A stretch of DNA of 64,000 nt from contig OX411558.1 of the NCBI GenBank assembly GCA_948146395.1, positions 39,122,116 through 39,186,115 on the forward strand, in the 5' to 3' direction. This DNA comes from Fragum whitleyi (taxonomy: Eukaryota; Mollusca; Bivalvia; Cardiida; Cardiidae). Each line of letters begins with the position of its first letter. Positions within the stretch are counted from its first letter, which is position 1. Below the pieces are notes generated by a model. That model saw only the letters and a list, made by a program, of their open reading frames with translations, was not told where the DNA came from and ran no database searches. Below, piece by piece: positions 1-12,465 of the stretch. Position numbers and translations under genes: made by a program.

Positions 1-1410
1 ACTATTCCTCGTAACAACCAACCGTCTTTGAAAGCGTCGCTCATATGGGCAAATGCCACGATAAATAAATAAAAATATACGCACACACAATACTATGCCA
101 ATTCTGCATAGCTAAGTTGGTAACGCCATGGCTTGCCAGTCGCTGAGTTGTGAGTTCGATCCTTAGAGAAAGCCATCACCCTAGGATTGAAACGGTAGCG
201 AAACTTTCGAGAAATTTGCCTCGCCTTGCACGTGTGCTCATGTGCAATACTTGTAACAACATCAAATCGTTTCCAAACGTTAGATAACGTTTATGCATAC
301 TGAATAAGGGCTGGTGAAATTTTCTAGGATTCGAAGTCTGGTTAATTACTTTGAGTTAAAAGAACACAGCCAATTGTTCATAATCTGATTTTTGTTTAAC
401 AGTACAGGCAAATAGGTCATTACATAATAACCTTTATGGCACAAGAAAGGTTATTAAACAATTACCTGTGTGTAAGACTTTGTAATACAAACGAAAATGG
501 TTAATATGCTAAATCCCTAATCGGCGTTTTTTGTGTTTTTTTTTTTTAAATTTCTCGTTTTTAGGTGCACTGTATTTTTCTTAATTACAAAGATATAAGC
601 TATTCGTGCTAATCCATATGCTATCAGTACATATTTACGTTCGAATGATGAATTCCCACGCCCTAGCATTTCCGAAAATAGCACCAAACACCCGGAACTA
701 AAACTTTGTTTCGGATACCTTATCATGTATAATTCTATTCTTTTTAGCTCACCTGAGCACAACGTTTTATAATCATTGAACGTTTGTCGTCCTTCGTCAT
801 CTGTGCGTCGACTGTTGTCGGTACCTAGTCAAGAGTTACAGCGTTACACTCTAGCAATCGGGAACCCTCGGCGATTCTACGGGAATAGTCTTTCCAGTTT
901 ACGGAAATGTCCGAGCGATGTTCCGAATGACAATCTAGGCTCCAAAATTTTGACACGATCATTTATATAATTTGGTCAGAATGATTAGTTCTCGACAAGG
1001 ATTAACCCTATGTGTATTTTATTGAAAAAAGTAGTTTAAATCGAAAAATGCGATCCTTAATAAGTATTCTTTGTTAACAGTATATCTTCTTGAAACGGAA
1101 TGGAAGAGAGGGGGGTCATGATAATTTCTTTGTTAAATTCTTGAGGTAACGATTTGGTTCCAAAGATAATGAATCATGCCCTGCGTTAAGGTCACAAAAC
1201 GGTGCAAACAAAGGGCCAACTTATTTCTCGCCCGCTTTCGGGTCGGGTGTAGACTGGTCTCACTGTCGAATATCAGAATAGCCTATTCTATGCTATTCTG
1301 ATAGTCGATATTTGGACCAGTCTATAGCTGGTTGCCCGCTATCTGAGAGATACTCTGATAATTCGGGCAACAATTCCCTCCCAGGGTCAGAAATAAGATG
1401 GCCCAAGATT

Positions 1411-1498
1411 CCAATTATACCCCGCTTTGCACGTACACTTACGTGCAAAGCGGGGTATAATCGGAAAACTGTTTGCATCGTTTTGTCATCCTGAACGC
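1411..1498. repeat. Palindromic MITE, GCAAAGCGGGG family
   Basis: Partial copy of a foldback family. Arms built on 'accccgctttgcacgt' and its reverse complement face each other, and the right end reads 'tttgtcatcctgaac'. Related copies lie at 4280-4352, 12984-13075, 16208-16329, 18958-19076, 21851-21958 and 22841-22958. Confidence 0.75.
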
Positions 1499-2980
1499 AG
1501 GGCTTTTCAATATATTTGTCGGATCGCAAGAGTAAATTTTCGAGAAATTTGTAGGAGTTACACATGAGTAACGGCGTGTGAATGCCACAATGAGCGTAAA
1601 AGCCAAAAATAATGTCTCAGAAAGAGTTGGGGAGGATGGAATCTGATAGGTTTATGTCAGACCCCGCACTTATTGGGCGCATGGTCCTAAATACGATTGG
1701 TCAATGGGTAGATAATTATTTTAATCAATTGAACTGAGCAACTTCTGCTTACACAGAATTTTGAGACTGTCGTAAACGGATGATATTTAAAATGCTATGA
1801 GAATCCATCATTGACTATCTCTCCTAAAAGTTGGATTTTTGATATGCAAAAACTGTCCATCATAGTTGCTCCAGCCACCGCGATATAACTGAAAAATGTT
1901 GAAAGCGGCGTAAAACTCGATTTAATCAATCAATTGATTATTTTAATTTTGTAACCATAGTTTATTAAGATTTTAGAATATCGTCGAAGGGTGATCACAA
2001 CATCGCAATTAAAGCTTGCTTAATCTGTAGTTGCGATGTTATTCATCGAGGGCAGTCTTTCCTAAAAGTTTGTCTTTCGTTAAGCAAAATTAATTATTAG
2101 GTTGATTATGCAGACTTTGAGAATATTGTTGCAAGATAATCATACTATCGCAACTACTGTTTAAATTATTATTATCGTTCATCAATGAATTCTTTGATAA
2201 ATGATTTTACTTTTATTACGCAAGTTCGCAAGTGCGAGTGCTGGTGAATCTAATTACGCCCATGTTAATATAACACTAGCGTAATTTTCGGCGGTTTGGG
2301 AGAGGGAAAATAAATTACCAAAATGTATTTTGTCTTGCCTGTGTGAGTCATTATTATGTCCCTAGCCTTGACAGCCTGCACGTGACGCTTTATGGGGAAA
2401 ACCAGGCGTTATTTTTAAACTTCATTTGGAAAGACCAGGGTCAAGGTCATGTGTTTTCCCAGTGTAAGTATAATGCAATAGGGACAAACGATGTAAAGCT
2501 GCATATTGGTTCAGTGCGGCGATGATATAGGTGCAGAAGATGGAAGCCGGAAAGTTTTACCAGTATAACTAGAAAACGCGATTGTGACTTGGGATACAGT
2601 ACATATGTATACAATCGACAAGTCAATATAGCGAATTCAACCTTTTTAAGTCTATTTAAAGAACTATGGATTACAGATGTAAAACTGCTCATTGGCCATA
2701 ATATCGACTTAATGAGTCAAGCAATAAGCGGGAGACGGAAGGTTCTTACGGTTTCGGATAAGACCGGATTAGCTGGTGGCTGTCCTAGCCTCTTATGATC
2801 TCCCAATCGGGAACCTTCGGCGATTCTACGGAATAGACCTCGGGAATAATACGGGCGCTGCCATGAATGCGCGTCATTTCGCACGTGGGTTTAAATGACG
2901 TCACAAACATCAATGATCCTTCTAAGGATCACGCTGCATATTTACAAAATCAAGGAAAGACTGAAAGTGGCCATGTTATA

Positions 2981-3035
2981 ATTCAATAACAAAACGCAGT
3001 ATGTTACTGCGTTTTGTTATCAAATTATAATATGC
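2981..3035. repeat. Short perfect hairpin
   Basis: Two arms containing 'aacaaaacgcagta' and its reverse complement flank a few central bases. This would form a strong stem in single-stranded DNA or RNA. It is probably the core of a foldback MITE. Confidence 0.6.
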
Positions 3036-4279
3036 CTTAAATTTCTGGACAGATGATCGGAAAGAATTAACAAATTGTGATTTTCTTCACGCGTATTAAA
3101 TAATCGAAATACCACCAGAAACCGAATTTCCTAAAAAATGACCCAATATTACCACACTTACGTCCGAGGTACTTTCCAGTTTACGGAACTTGAAAGTCCG
3201 AGTGCTGTTCCGAATGATGATCTCCACCACGGCACAACCCCATTCGGAACTACACTCGGCCAATCTCACGATCAACCTCGGATGTACATAGGCGGACTAT
3301 TTTTGAAAATTACGGGAAAACTTTGGAAAAACTCGATGACGACAGTCAGAATGGCGTTTGCCCTCGAAACTTTGAGTGAAAACATTCGACGTTGCCAACG
3401 CTACTCGTTTAAGTCACTGACGTGAAACCATCGTATCCTTGTATAAATATTTTTAGATTCCTAAATAATGGTTGAAAAAATCTTAATTTTTGAGAGTGAT
3501 TCGTCATTCTCAAAAAATCAGATTTTTCAGCCGTTATTTACCGTAAAAGATATAAATCTAAAACAGTGCCGGTTTTTTTCCGCGCTAGTTTTTCTTACAC
3601 TATTTCCGCCTAACAAAATGCACAATTTTGTTACATATCCATCCGCCTTACAAACATCCGAGGTCTGTTTCAGTTTACGGAAATGGTCGAGTGATGTTCC
3701 GAATGGGCACAACCCATCAGATTATTACCAAGGACACCGCATTTGGGTGTCAGCGCTCGGCTGCGGGTGCAAGAACATTTTTAAAAAAATCTAAGTCAAA
3801 GGCCCCTAATTCTACAAAAAAGCTTTCATAGTCATCCTTTCTTGTTTGTCTGGGTAGTTCTTGCCAACATACGTGCCAAGACGCATTAAAATATCTTGAA
3901 TAACAATAGAGCAATGACCAAGGTGAAATTATGTCACGCTAAAACAACGCCAACACCGACGCTTTATGACAATACCTCGTCATTTATCTTCAATATGGTT
4001 TCAAATATGAAACATACAAAAAAATGCTGGGCGACTTAAACGGCGTAACTACAGCTTATTCATGTTTTACATAGCTAATAAACCAAAATGTCTTGCAGAA
4101 TTCTGTTGTGGCCGAAAATGACGGAGGTGAACAGCAATAGTGAGATACAATTTTGAAAAGAATGTGTCTGTGAAAATAAACATTTTCTCTCTGTGTAGAT
4201 AATAGGACTCTTTGAACCATTCTACCTTAACATACGTTATGTTGACCCGTCAAGTGATCCATCAATTGAACCGCCCAGA

Positions 4280-4352
4280 GTTCAGGATAACAAAACACGG
4301 CAAACTGTTTGCAAAATTATACCCCGCTTTGTACGCAAGTGCATGTCCAAAG
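4280..4352. repeat. Palindromic MITE fragment
   Basis: Left half of the GCAAAGCGGGG foldback family, starting near 'gttcaggataacaaaac' and reaching the 'accccgctttg' arm. The right arm is lost. Confidence 0.6.
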
Positions 4353-4845
4353 TTTTTACCAGGGACTCTCAATATGTATATTTAGGGTCCGTGCTTTTAC
4401 GTAGATACTGCAATGGCCTTTTCCGCTCGGATTTTTCTCAAATTTTGATTTTCTTATTTCAGTGTGATAGATATGGTCGACAATTTTTGTAGTAACGATA
4501 CTGAATTCTTAGTGTTCCTTCTCTACGATAAACTACGCAACTATCATTCAGGTAAAAGTACAGTTTTAGAATAGCATACCGAATTTGACAGGTTAAATGA
4601 TTTTGGAATTATTATGGAATGGAATTGAATGGGTGCGATGAGAGACTTTTGAATGATTCTCAAAGGGGATGGGGGTGGTATTATCACTATCGAAAATTTC
4701 GTCACAGTTAATAACATGATGAAATTGACAAGTTAAATGAGTTTGGAATTAAATTGAATTAGTTTGATGAGAGAATATTTAATGATCTTTAATGGGGAGG
4801 GTGTCGAAACACTATCGATAATTTCGTGCAATTGATTTGAATGGG

Positions 4846-5062
4846 TTTAACGCCGCTTTCAACAATCTTGCAGTTATATCGCGGCGGCCTTAGCACCTTA
4901 CAATGGGTTGCTGGTATTTCTTTCACCTGTACTACCATTACACCCTTTCCCAGCCTCTGACTGCTATCTCACATAGGTTAAAGATTATCTACCCATTGGT
5001 GAGAGACAAACGTCGGAAAGGATATTTGCCGTCACCGGGGATCGAACCCACGACTTCCTGAT
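4846..5062 (-). mobile_element. tRNA-derived SINE copy
   Basis: Minus-strand SINE body and head. The 3' body shows 'ttatatcgcgg' and the 'ctttcccagcctc' block, followed by 'acccattggtg'. A B-box-like 'gggatcgaaccc' lies near 5038-5049. The same order is seen in the complete copy at 30843-31115. Confidence 0.7.
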
Positions 5063-5379
5063 TGTGGAAGGATTTAATCGATTTGAATGATATGACGATC
5101 GTTTCGAATGATTTCGAAATGTTTGAATGGTTTCGGAACGTTTTAAGCTCACCCGAGTACAAAGTGCTCAATGTGAGCTCTTGTGATCGTCCAATGACCG
5201 TCGTCCGTCGTGCGTCGTCCACAATTTCTTTAAACATCTTCTCCTCCTAAACCGGTGGGCCAATATGGATGGATTTGGCAGGGATATTCTTTGGGGCAAG
5301 CTCTACCAAAGTTGTTCAAATAAATGAAATCCACCCTTAACTCTACCTTAACCCTTAACAAAAATGGTGAAAATCGGAC

Positions 5380-5930
5380 AATCTTAAAAAGTCTTCTTCT
5401 CTGAAATCAGAAGGCAGACAGCTTTAAAATTTGGTATGTAGCATCATCTAGTGGGCCTCTACCAAGTTTGTTCATATCAAGATCGACCTCAGGTTCATAT
5501 TTGGGCTTCACCCGTGCGCTTCCCTTTTTACACAGAATCAAAGAGCGAAAATCTTTAAAAACCTTCTTCTCTAAAAATAGAAGCTAGACAACTTCCAAAC
5601 TTTGTATGTTGCATCATCTAGTGGACCTCTATCAAGTTTGTTCAGATCAAGACCAGGTCATATTTGGGCTTTGCACCCGGGCACAATCCTTATTACATAG
5701 AATCAACAAGCAAAAATCTTAAAAAATTCTCTTCTCTGAAATTAGAAGGCAGAGAGCCTTTAAATTTTGGTATGCAGTATACTCTAGAGGACCTTTACCA
5801 AGTTTATTCATATCATGCCCCTGGGTTCATATTTGGGCTCTGAGTGGGCCTCACCCCTATTTTACATAGACACCAAGGAGGAAATCTTAAAAAAACTTGT
5901 CCTCTAAACCCACAAAGCAGGGACTTTTCT
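5380..5930. repeat. Tandem array, about 170-bp units
   Basis: About three to four diverged direct repeats. Each contains an 'aaaatctt...cttctctgaaat' block, a 'ggtatg.agcat' block, 'ctaccaagtttgttca' and 'catatttgggct'. This is similar in style to the arrays at 34440-34985 and 45170-45960. Confidence 0.65.
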
Positions 5931-6238
5931 TAAAAGTTTCATTTAATTGAATTTCATCAAGTTTATTCATTACATGCCCAATATGTTTAAATAAGTGCTG
6001 TGCCAAGGCATATCATTTTTGTTCTTTGCTGAAAAAATTCCATGGTATTGATTTTATGTAGAAATCATCGCCTTGTTGACATCTGCATATTTAATTGATG
6101 TGATGTCCCAGGAGTCAAAGAGACTCTGGTGAGCGATATAGGACCATCATGGTCCTCTTGTTGAATGGTATGAGTGAGTATTTGGAACGAATGGTTGGTA
6201 CATTGAGCGAGCGATTCCGAATGGTTTCGATCGAGGGA

Positions 6239-6265
6239 AATGGTAATTTCACGATGTAACTAACT
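6239..6265. repeat. MITE terminal fragment, GTGAAATTGAC family
   Basis: The segment 'aatttcacgatgtaactaac' matches one terminal inverted repeat of the MITE seen complete at 13950-14364. The preceding sequence carries the same GAATG-rich body. Confidence 0.55.
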
Positions 6266-6419
6266 TTAAGCTTATTCCTTTTGTATTCCATATTTATACT
6301 AAAGTTACAGAAAATCGGCGACCTATTTTTCATGGGCCGATCGGTAAATACTAGCGTGAGCCGGATGCCGGAGATATCAGGAAAAAATATTTATTTTGCT
6401 GTCACATAAAACCGATTTT

Positions 6420-6441
6420 GCTGTTGTTGTTGTTGTTGTTT
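6420..6441. repeat. (GTT)n microsatellite
   Basis: Six or so GTT units, equivalent to CAA/CAG-type glutamine codons on the other strand, but with no supporting gene. Confidence 0.8.
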
Positions 6442-6531
6442 TAAGAATAATTCATTAATTTGACATCTTTTCCTACAACAAACAAATACACCAACCCCTC
6501 TTTTCACGTTTTCGATTCTTTTATTTTTCAG

Positions 6532-6591
6532 ATAGCAAAAAGGAAAGTTGGGAGTTATGGCGCGATTCCAGTTTGGGAGAAAAAGAAAAGG
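6532..6591 (+). CDS. Possible internal exon of the EF-hand gene
   Basis: A 60-nt open segment follows a pyrimidine-rich tract ending in AG and stops at GTAAAT. It encodes 20 mostly basic residues (IAKRKVGSYGAIPVWEKKKR). Both boundaries are phase 0, which matches the phase at which the exon at 8133 begins, so it could be spliced to it. There is no family match, and short GT/AG-bounded frames occur by chance in DNA this AT-rich. Confidence 0.3.
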
Positions 6592-6782
6592 GTAAATATT
6601 TCTTTTTGTGATCATCAGTCTTTTATCTGGGAAATTTTGCCTAGAATCAACAATATACTTAGACTCCAGTCACCGCAGTCGGTAGCTTTTCGGACTGGCA
6701 ATCTGAAGGTCCCACGATTGATCCATGACGGTGGCACACATCCTTTCCCAATAATCAACTCAGCCACCAATGGGATTGACCA

Positions 6783-6935
6783 TTGAAAATCTATATTGAG
6801 TAGCAGCTGGAGGCTAGGAAAGGATGTAATGGTAGTACTGGTGAGAGAAATACTAGGGATCCTCTTGTTAGAAGCTCTAGCTGCCGCGATTTGACTGAAA
6901 TATTGTTAAAAACGGCGTCAGACCTCATTCAACGA
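6783..6935 (+). mobile_element. tRNA-derived SINE, 3' part
   Basis: Shows the SINE body blocks 'agcagctggaggctagg', 'ggtgagagaaatac' and 'ctgccgcgatttgactgaaa', followed by the 'ggcgtcaga' tail. The tRNA-like head is missing. Confidence 0.7.
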
Positions 6936-7724
6936 AGCCAACATAATCCTATTCATAAAACAAAATTTAAAATGTTAAAGTTTTTGGACGGACCAATGGA
7001 CAAACAGACAAACGGACAGGACAAAAAACAATATATCGATGCGCGGACAAAAATGATATTTTCAAAAAGAATTTGATACTTTGGGCTTGTTTTGGTAACT
7101 ATTTCCCCCCAACCGATTTGTAATGCAATAAAAGTAAAGTGAAAAAAAAAAAACATATGCTTTCCTTTCTTAGCATTTTTTTTCTCCTTTTCTCAAATTT
7201 TCTACGATATTTTGCAGTCTCTTTTCAACTTCTTCACATATTGAATTAACGGTTGAAAGTCTCTTAGATAAGTTGAAGCTGTGAAACGTTTGAGAAAAAT
7301 TACCCTGCTATGCATGTGAGTTATATTTGTTAAACGTTTAAGAAATGTTACCCAGTTTTGCACAGGTACTCACGTGCATAACAGGGTTACGTTTCTGAAA
7401 CGTTTTCGTGTAAAATGCAGGTCAGGTTTATAAAGTGCATACCACTGCATCTGCAATTCACGGACTGCAATGTAACGGAATTTCATTTGTGACAGTAATT
7501 CCGAATATTCCCATGTCCTTGAATTCTTAAACGTGATTGGTGGCTAGCTCGTCCAATAGAATTCGTGGTATTAACTGTACAGCATCTGTGTCCCGTCATA
7601 CCGGGCTAATTACGCAGTCAATTAGAGATATCAAGACAATGAATACAAACACAGACTCCATTAAGTACAAATAATTGTACTTCAATGGAGTCTCCACAAA
7701 CCGAGTTATGTAATCTCACCCTCT

Positions 7725-8038
7725 CTCTTTCTGTTTGACTGTCAACTCCGTCGCCTCTATCCCTCTCGACCTCTGTCTCTCTACCTCTCTATCTGTCCCT
7801 CTCTTTCTATCCCTGTTTCCCTTTCTCTTCCCATCTGTCTCTCTATAGCTCTCTATAGCTCTCTTTCTCTCTCTCACTCTGTCTCTCTCTGTCTGTCTGT
7901 CTCTGTCTGTCTGTTTGTCTGTCTGTGTTTGTGTGTGTCTCTCTCTCTCTGTCTGTCTCTCTCTTTCTATCTCTGTCTGTCTCTCTCTCTTTGTCTCCCT
8001 GTCTGTCTGTCTGTCTGTCTGTCTCTGTCTGCCTGTCT

Positions 8039-8095
<57 letters not shown>

Positions 8096-8096
8096 C
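7725..8096. repeat. CT/TCTG-rich microsatellite tract
   Basis: About 370 bp of almost pure pyrimidine: CTCT runs, TCTG/TGTC tetranucleotide runs and a GTGT patch, ending in a long CT run. It lies directly upstream of the exon at 8133 and would act as an exceptionally long polypyrimidine tract for that acceptor. Frames in it are low-complexity artefacts. Confidence 0.9.
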
Positions 8097-8132
8097 CTTT
8101 TTTATCTCCCGCGTGTTCGTCTCCTTTTTAAG

Positions 8133-8337
8133 GAATCCCAGGCTTATGTGATCGATTTAGGCTATGCTAACAAATCAAATATCACATCTCTATTTTCAGA
8201 TTATGATAAACTTTTAGACATTCACACTGCAGAAATAGTCGTAGATGATATGTGTAAGATGAAGAAAAATAAAAAGTTAAAGAAAGAACAGATGGAAACG
8301 AAAAAACAATGGATGCTGAAAATATCCGATAGCAATG
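8133..8337 (+). CDS. EF-hand gene, penultimate exon
   Basis: A 205-nt open exon after the acceptor 'tttttaag', ending at the donor GTAGGT in phase 1. It gives 68 residues starting ESQAYVIDLGYANKSN. These run through a lysine-rich, probably helical stretch and end in ISDSN, the first half of an EF-hand calcium loop. A second AG at 8140-8141 would shorten the exon by three codons in the same phase. The loop is completed by the next exon at 9541. I do not recognise the protein, and the start of the gene is not visible. Confidence 0.6.
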
Positions 8338-9007
8338 GTAGGTATATAGGTGCGTTTAATTGACCTGATATTGACAGAACAGAACAGAAGTTTTATTTAT
8401 AGACAAGTACAAACAAGTACATAGCCATACAAACAAATACAAAAATACAGTTAAGTCACAGTTAAGACCGCTGGCATTTGATTAAATCAATCGACAATAC
8501 ATACTCGACAATGCACGTGCTACAGTTAAGAACATTTAATACTGAGATTTGTGTATCTTAACAGACGAATCAGGCTAATAATATTTTTAAAAACAAATTT
8601 CCCCTACAGTAACATTCAGGTCAAATCTACTATACTCGGTATGTGCTATATGTTCAGTAACAAGCCCTGCGTTCAAGGTTTAAGCGTTTGAGAAATGGTA
8701 CCCCACCTCACTTAGACTAGACCTACTCCCTATAAATAGCAACTTAACAAAATTACCTTTATGTCCATATATAAATATAAATACTTAATTTGCGAAAATT
8801 TTCAGTTGAGAATAAGAAAAGTTTTATACTTTCGGTTCCAGAATGGTTTAAATCAAGGTTCTCGAGTGTCAATTTTAACGTTGTTCTTAACTGCATTAAC
8901 TGTTGGTTGTGTATGCCTTCCCGTTGATAAGAACGGGCGGGGAGGGGAGGGGATATTGCCTTAACGTTGTCTGCATTTCTGTCCGTTTGTTTTCAAACCT
9001 TAAACTA

Positions 9008-9312
9008 GAGCACAGCCTACGGATGCCACGCTCGGCTGCAGGTGTAAGATAATGCAAAAATTCTAAGTCGTAAAAGGGGCATGACTCTTAAAAATGCTCC
9101 AAGAGTTATTCACGTGATAGTCAGAGTAGCTCTTGTGATGGTGAACATGCATGCCAAGTTTCATGAAGATATCTACAATAACAACATAGATATGACCAAA
9201 GTTAAAGTTTTGTCACACAAACGCTAATGCCAACATCAACGCCAACACCAAGCGAGCGACGCCAAGGTGATCATAATACCTCGGGTTTTCTCCTAAAACA
9301 GCCGAGCTAATA
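9008..9312 (-). mobile_element. GGTGGTGCTCTTGTT-family repeat copy
   Basis: Inverted copy of the ~295-bp family seen clearly at 28005-28300 and 51333-51621. Blocks include 'gctcggctg', 'aggggcat', 'catgaagatat', 'aatacctcggg' and 'cagccgagct'. It sits in the intron between the two EF-hand gene exons. Confidence 0.65.
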
Positions 9313-9540
9313 ATAAAACTTAACATTGTAAATTATTTCAAGTCCATTTAAGATAGTATATTAATCAGTCTCATTGATACGAATCTGCGGATACAAAGGT
9401 CAAGGTCATGTAACAAGGTCAAGCCCATCCTTCAAGGTCAAACGTTTGAAAAAAAAAAGGTTGTTTTGAGGACTTTTGTGTTTTGTTCTCTTCTCTGAGT
9501 TCAGATGAAATAATTCTACAATACTTTCCTTTTGTTACAG

Positions 9541-9749
9541 GGGACGGAAAAATAGACATAAATGAACAAATAAGTGTTTATAAAATAAGAGACAGTGACA
9601 AATATACGAAATATCTTGAAAACAGAGCGCCGTCAATACGACGGAAGCGCCACTTTAGGTCACGAGTCAAGAAGAAGCATAGGAATAATAAAAGAGTAGA
9701 GAAGCGCAGGAGACACAAGGAAGGGACTCGGCGTAGGAATACAAAGTAA
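9541..9749 (+). CDS. EF-hand gene, last exon
   Basis: The acceptor is 'ttttgttacag' and 209 nt run to TAA at 9747-9749. Joined in phase with 8133-8337, it yields the 12-residue loop DSNGDGKIDINE. Acidic or polar ligands are at loop positions 1, 3, 5 and 9, Gly at 6, Ile at 8 and Glu at 12, a textbook EF-hand. The last ~45 residues are extremely basic (runs of R, K and H) and look disordered, suggesting nucleic-acid or polyanion binding, a nucleolar signal, or a secreted matrix protein. Only one EF-hand is visible; a partner hand may lie in unseen upstream exons. The stop codon lies inside the end of a MITE, and a candidate AATAAA is at 9962-9967 within that element. Confidence 0.65.
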
Positions 9750-10301
9750 GTTAGATCGTGAAATTGACATTCATCTCAATCAAAAACATTCTCATCCGTT
9801 CACTCAGCACTCAATTCATTCATTCATTCAAAACAGTCACTTTTATATAATGAAACTGATGGAGAAGATTGATTGTCGTTAAGGGGCAGTGGATTATATT
9901 GTATTTGTTTCTTGTACTGTTGTACAAAATGTTGTATTTTGGGCCGGTGGCCTTTTTCTACAATAAAAATATTATTACTCAAACCATTCAAAAATGCTCC
10001 AAACTCACTGAAAAACATATGACAACTTCGTTCAAAAAAAAAAAAGCCGGGAAAAAATTCGGGATTTCCTTGAATAAATCGAATTTGTTAGCGTCTGATT
10101 AGATCTTGAAGAAAAGGAAAGCTGTCTATAGTACATATATGCATATTTTTTAAAGGGAGATATTAATTAATATCGAAAGTTTTGTTCATCCTGAACAAAA
10201 TTTGCGATATTTGATTAACTCCCATTAAATTCACTCAAAACTCGTTCGACACACTCATTCCAAAATAAATAAACTTGTCAATTTCACGATGTTCTTAACG
10301 T
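9745..10301. mobile_element. MITE, GTGAAATTGAC terminal-repeat family
   Basis: The left end reads 'gatcgtgaaattgac' (754-768) and the right end 'gtcaatttcacgatgttctt' (from 10277), as inverted repeats. The interior holds a palindromic 'aattttgttca/tgaacaaaat' core shared with the copy at 13950-14364. The left terminus overlaps the stop codon of the EF-hand gene, so the element makes up its 3' UTR. Confidence 0.65.
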
Positions 10302-11088
10302 CACTCTTACAGGGAAAAGCCACGATCGGTGAAACAGTGAGATTAAAAAAAGTGTGTGTAAGAGGATGCTTCCTTTTTCTTTTGTTCGATAGCGACACTG
10401 TGATTAAACGAAGCGGATTTTAGGAAAACTAAATTGAAATGGGTAACAAAGACAGCATTTCCATCAACGGATAGGATTTACCGATTTAGAAAATAAAAGG
10501 GGCAAATTCATATGCCTTAATTGAAGACAAATTCCCTATTTCCTTGTAAATACATACATTCATAGATCTGTAAATCCGCCTTATGTTTGTTGTTTTGACA
10601 ATTAAGCATACTTACTGACATTGGTTTGGAAGACAGACTGTCTTCTGTAGTAGCGGAAACTTCTATGCGACCTAGCGATGAAAATACGACGAAAGAGGAA
10701 AAAAGAGGAAAATAAGCCTTTATTTTCCTTTTTTGTTCAGCCTCGAAAGGAATCAATCACATCGTTATATCAAGTGTTGTTCCTTCCTATTGGATTCGTC
10801 ATCGAGGATGTTCCAATGCAGTAATGTTTTGAAATACAAAAATCTCAACAAATCCTAAATAGTGTCATTTTTTCCTTGAAAGACAAGAACAATTTTTAGA
10901 AAGTGTTCGTTAAAAAGAAATCGTCCCAGTGTTTGTACTGTCAATTTTTAGTGTATACCTTATAACGGTCAATATTAAGTGTGATGCAGTTTGTTGGAAA
11001 CAACATTTGTTCTGTGAAATGAAACGACATTGTTGTGTAAGGACAGATAACTGTTTTGTTTGTTTTTTGTTTATTATTTTTTTCAATA

Positions 11089-11262
11089 CGGGAACAAATT
11101 GTGTTGTGTATTTTTTGTAAGTGCAAGAAAATTCCCTTTTTTTCACTAAGGGGACAAGTTGTGTTGTGTATTTTGTTTTAGTGCAAGAAAAATTCCGTTC
11201 TTCTTTTTTCTTTAAGGGAACAAGTTGTGTATTTTGTGTAAGTGTAAATAAATTCCGTTGAT
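11089..11262. repeat. Three-unit tandem repeat, about 65 bp
   Basis: Three direct copies of a unit containing 'acaa.ttgtgttgtgtatttt', 'agtgcaagaaaa' and 'attcc'. A long minus-strand open frame across it is repeat-driven and has no protein family resemblance. Confidence 0.75.
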
Positions 11263-11609
11263 TATCGACTTCTATAATTTGATGAATGGGACAAGAAAGA
11301 TAATTTTGTTTATTCAAATATTAAATTTATATGATAATTCTGACTAAATTCTATCACGTTCGAACTCATTTAAATTGCCCTAACAAGATGCAAGATGTAC
11401 TGTACTATAAATCTGCCATATTAAGGAATGATATACATTTATATTTTGACTATCATACGAAAAGGGACCATCTGTTAACTTCGGAAAATAAACATTTGAA
11501 AAGGGGTTGGGTGCAGCAGAGCTTTACCAGCAAATACATTTCGGAAACGAATATTAGGAAAGCAGAATAATCACTTTAGATTCTGAAAGTATATAAATTA
11601 CAAAAAGTG

Positions 11610-11875
11610 TCGACCCTGGTCAGTCGGCATGTTTTACCAAATTTCTTACGAAAAAAATTAATCGTAAACAAAATCACAAATCGCACCTGGTGTTTTCATT
11701 CATGTTTTAGATTCTGCCTTGCAATATCTCATTGGAATCGTCTTCTACAGACGATTCCAATGAGATAATGCATGGCAGAATTCCATATTTAATTATTACT
11801 GTAGAAGCAACTTTTATTTTTGACTTACATAAAAAAAATGATCGTAAGATGTTCAGTCAATCATGTCCCTGGGTC
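11610..11875. repeat. Foldback MITE with perfect central hairpin
   Basis: The central palindrome 'atctcattggaatcgtct' and its complement (about 11728-11768) is flanked by arms including 'ttacgaaaaaaattaatcg' and 'gatcgtaagatgtt'. A second copy lies at 42676-42932 in ULK4 intron 15. Confidence 0.75.
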
Positions 11876-11998
11876 GCAGCTTTTAGCGATCCCATCACAG
11901 TCCCTTTTCGCTTGATGGGTCATAAATGTGAAAACTGTTATACAGTCTGGCATTATTTCTACTTAGTTTCAATTTATCACTATTGTGTTGTGTTCATG

Positions 11999-12108
<110 letters not shown>

Positions 12109-12285
12109 AATTGTATATATATGTATTATCTTTTAATCTCATCCCTCACATGCCTATATATATGCGGTACTGTGTCGTGCCTTTTGAGTACCGTGTAGAC
12201 CAAACCAACTAGACCAACATTAAAACGTGATCGGTTTTATGACTTTTCTATTGTCTTTCCTAAATGCTAAATGCATGTTTGTTTA

Positions 12286-12465
12286 GGTGAGGTTTCAACG
12301 CTATTTTCAACAATCTTTCAGTTTTATCGCGACTGGAGCATCTAACAATGGTTTTCTGGTATTCTCCATAACTGTTCTACCATTACTTCCTTTCTTTGTC
12401 CCCAAATTCAATACCATATAGGTCTGGTATTATCAACCCATTGGTGGAAGACAAATAGTCGGAAA
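12286..12465 (-). mobile_element. tRNA-derived SINE, 3' part
   Basis: Minus-strand SINE tail and body. It shows 'ttttcaacaatctttcag', 'ttttatcgcgactgg', the actgttctaccattac block and 'acccattggtgg'. The head is missing. Confidence 0.65.

Larger units (their letters stand above)
1..6500. other. Repeat-rich region with no gene recognised
   Basis: No coding exon could be supported here. The stretch holds SINE pieces (about 103-180, 1860-1935, 4846-5060), palindromic MITE copies (1411-1498, 4280-4352) and a small perfect hairpin (2981-3035). A dispersed motif with the core 'ttccagtttacggaaatg' recurs near 893, 3173 and 3668. A tandem array lies at 5380-5930. Open frames are short and resemble no protein I know. 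Confidence 0.6.

Noticed and set aside
103..180. tRNA-like segment with A and B box similarity
   Set aside because: Acceptor and anticodon stems cannot be paired; it matches the head of the SINE family.
7843..8131. Several overlapping long frames rich in Ser/Leu/Cys/Val or Arg/Glu/Thr/Asp
   Set aside because: They are translations of the CT/TCTG microsatellite; only the last ~200 nt, from 8133, has non-repetitive coding character.
10910..11317. 135-residue minus-strand frame with repeated TQLVPL motifs
   Set aside because: The repetition comes from a three-unit DNA tandem repeat; composition and lack of homologues suggest no gene.
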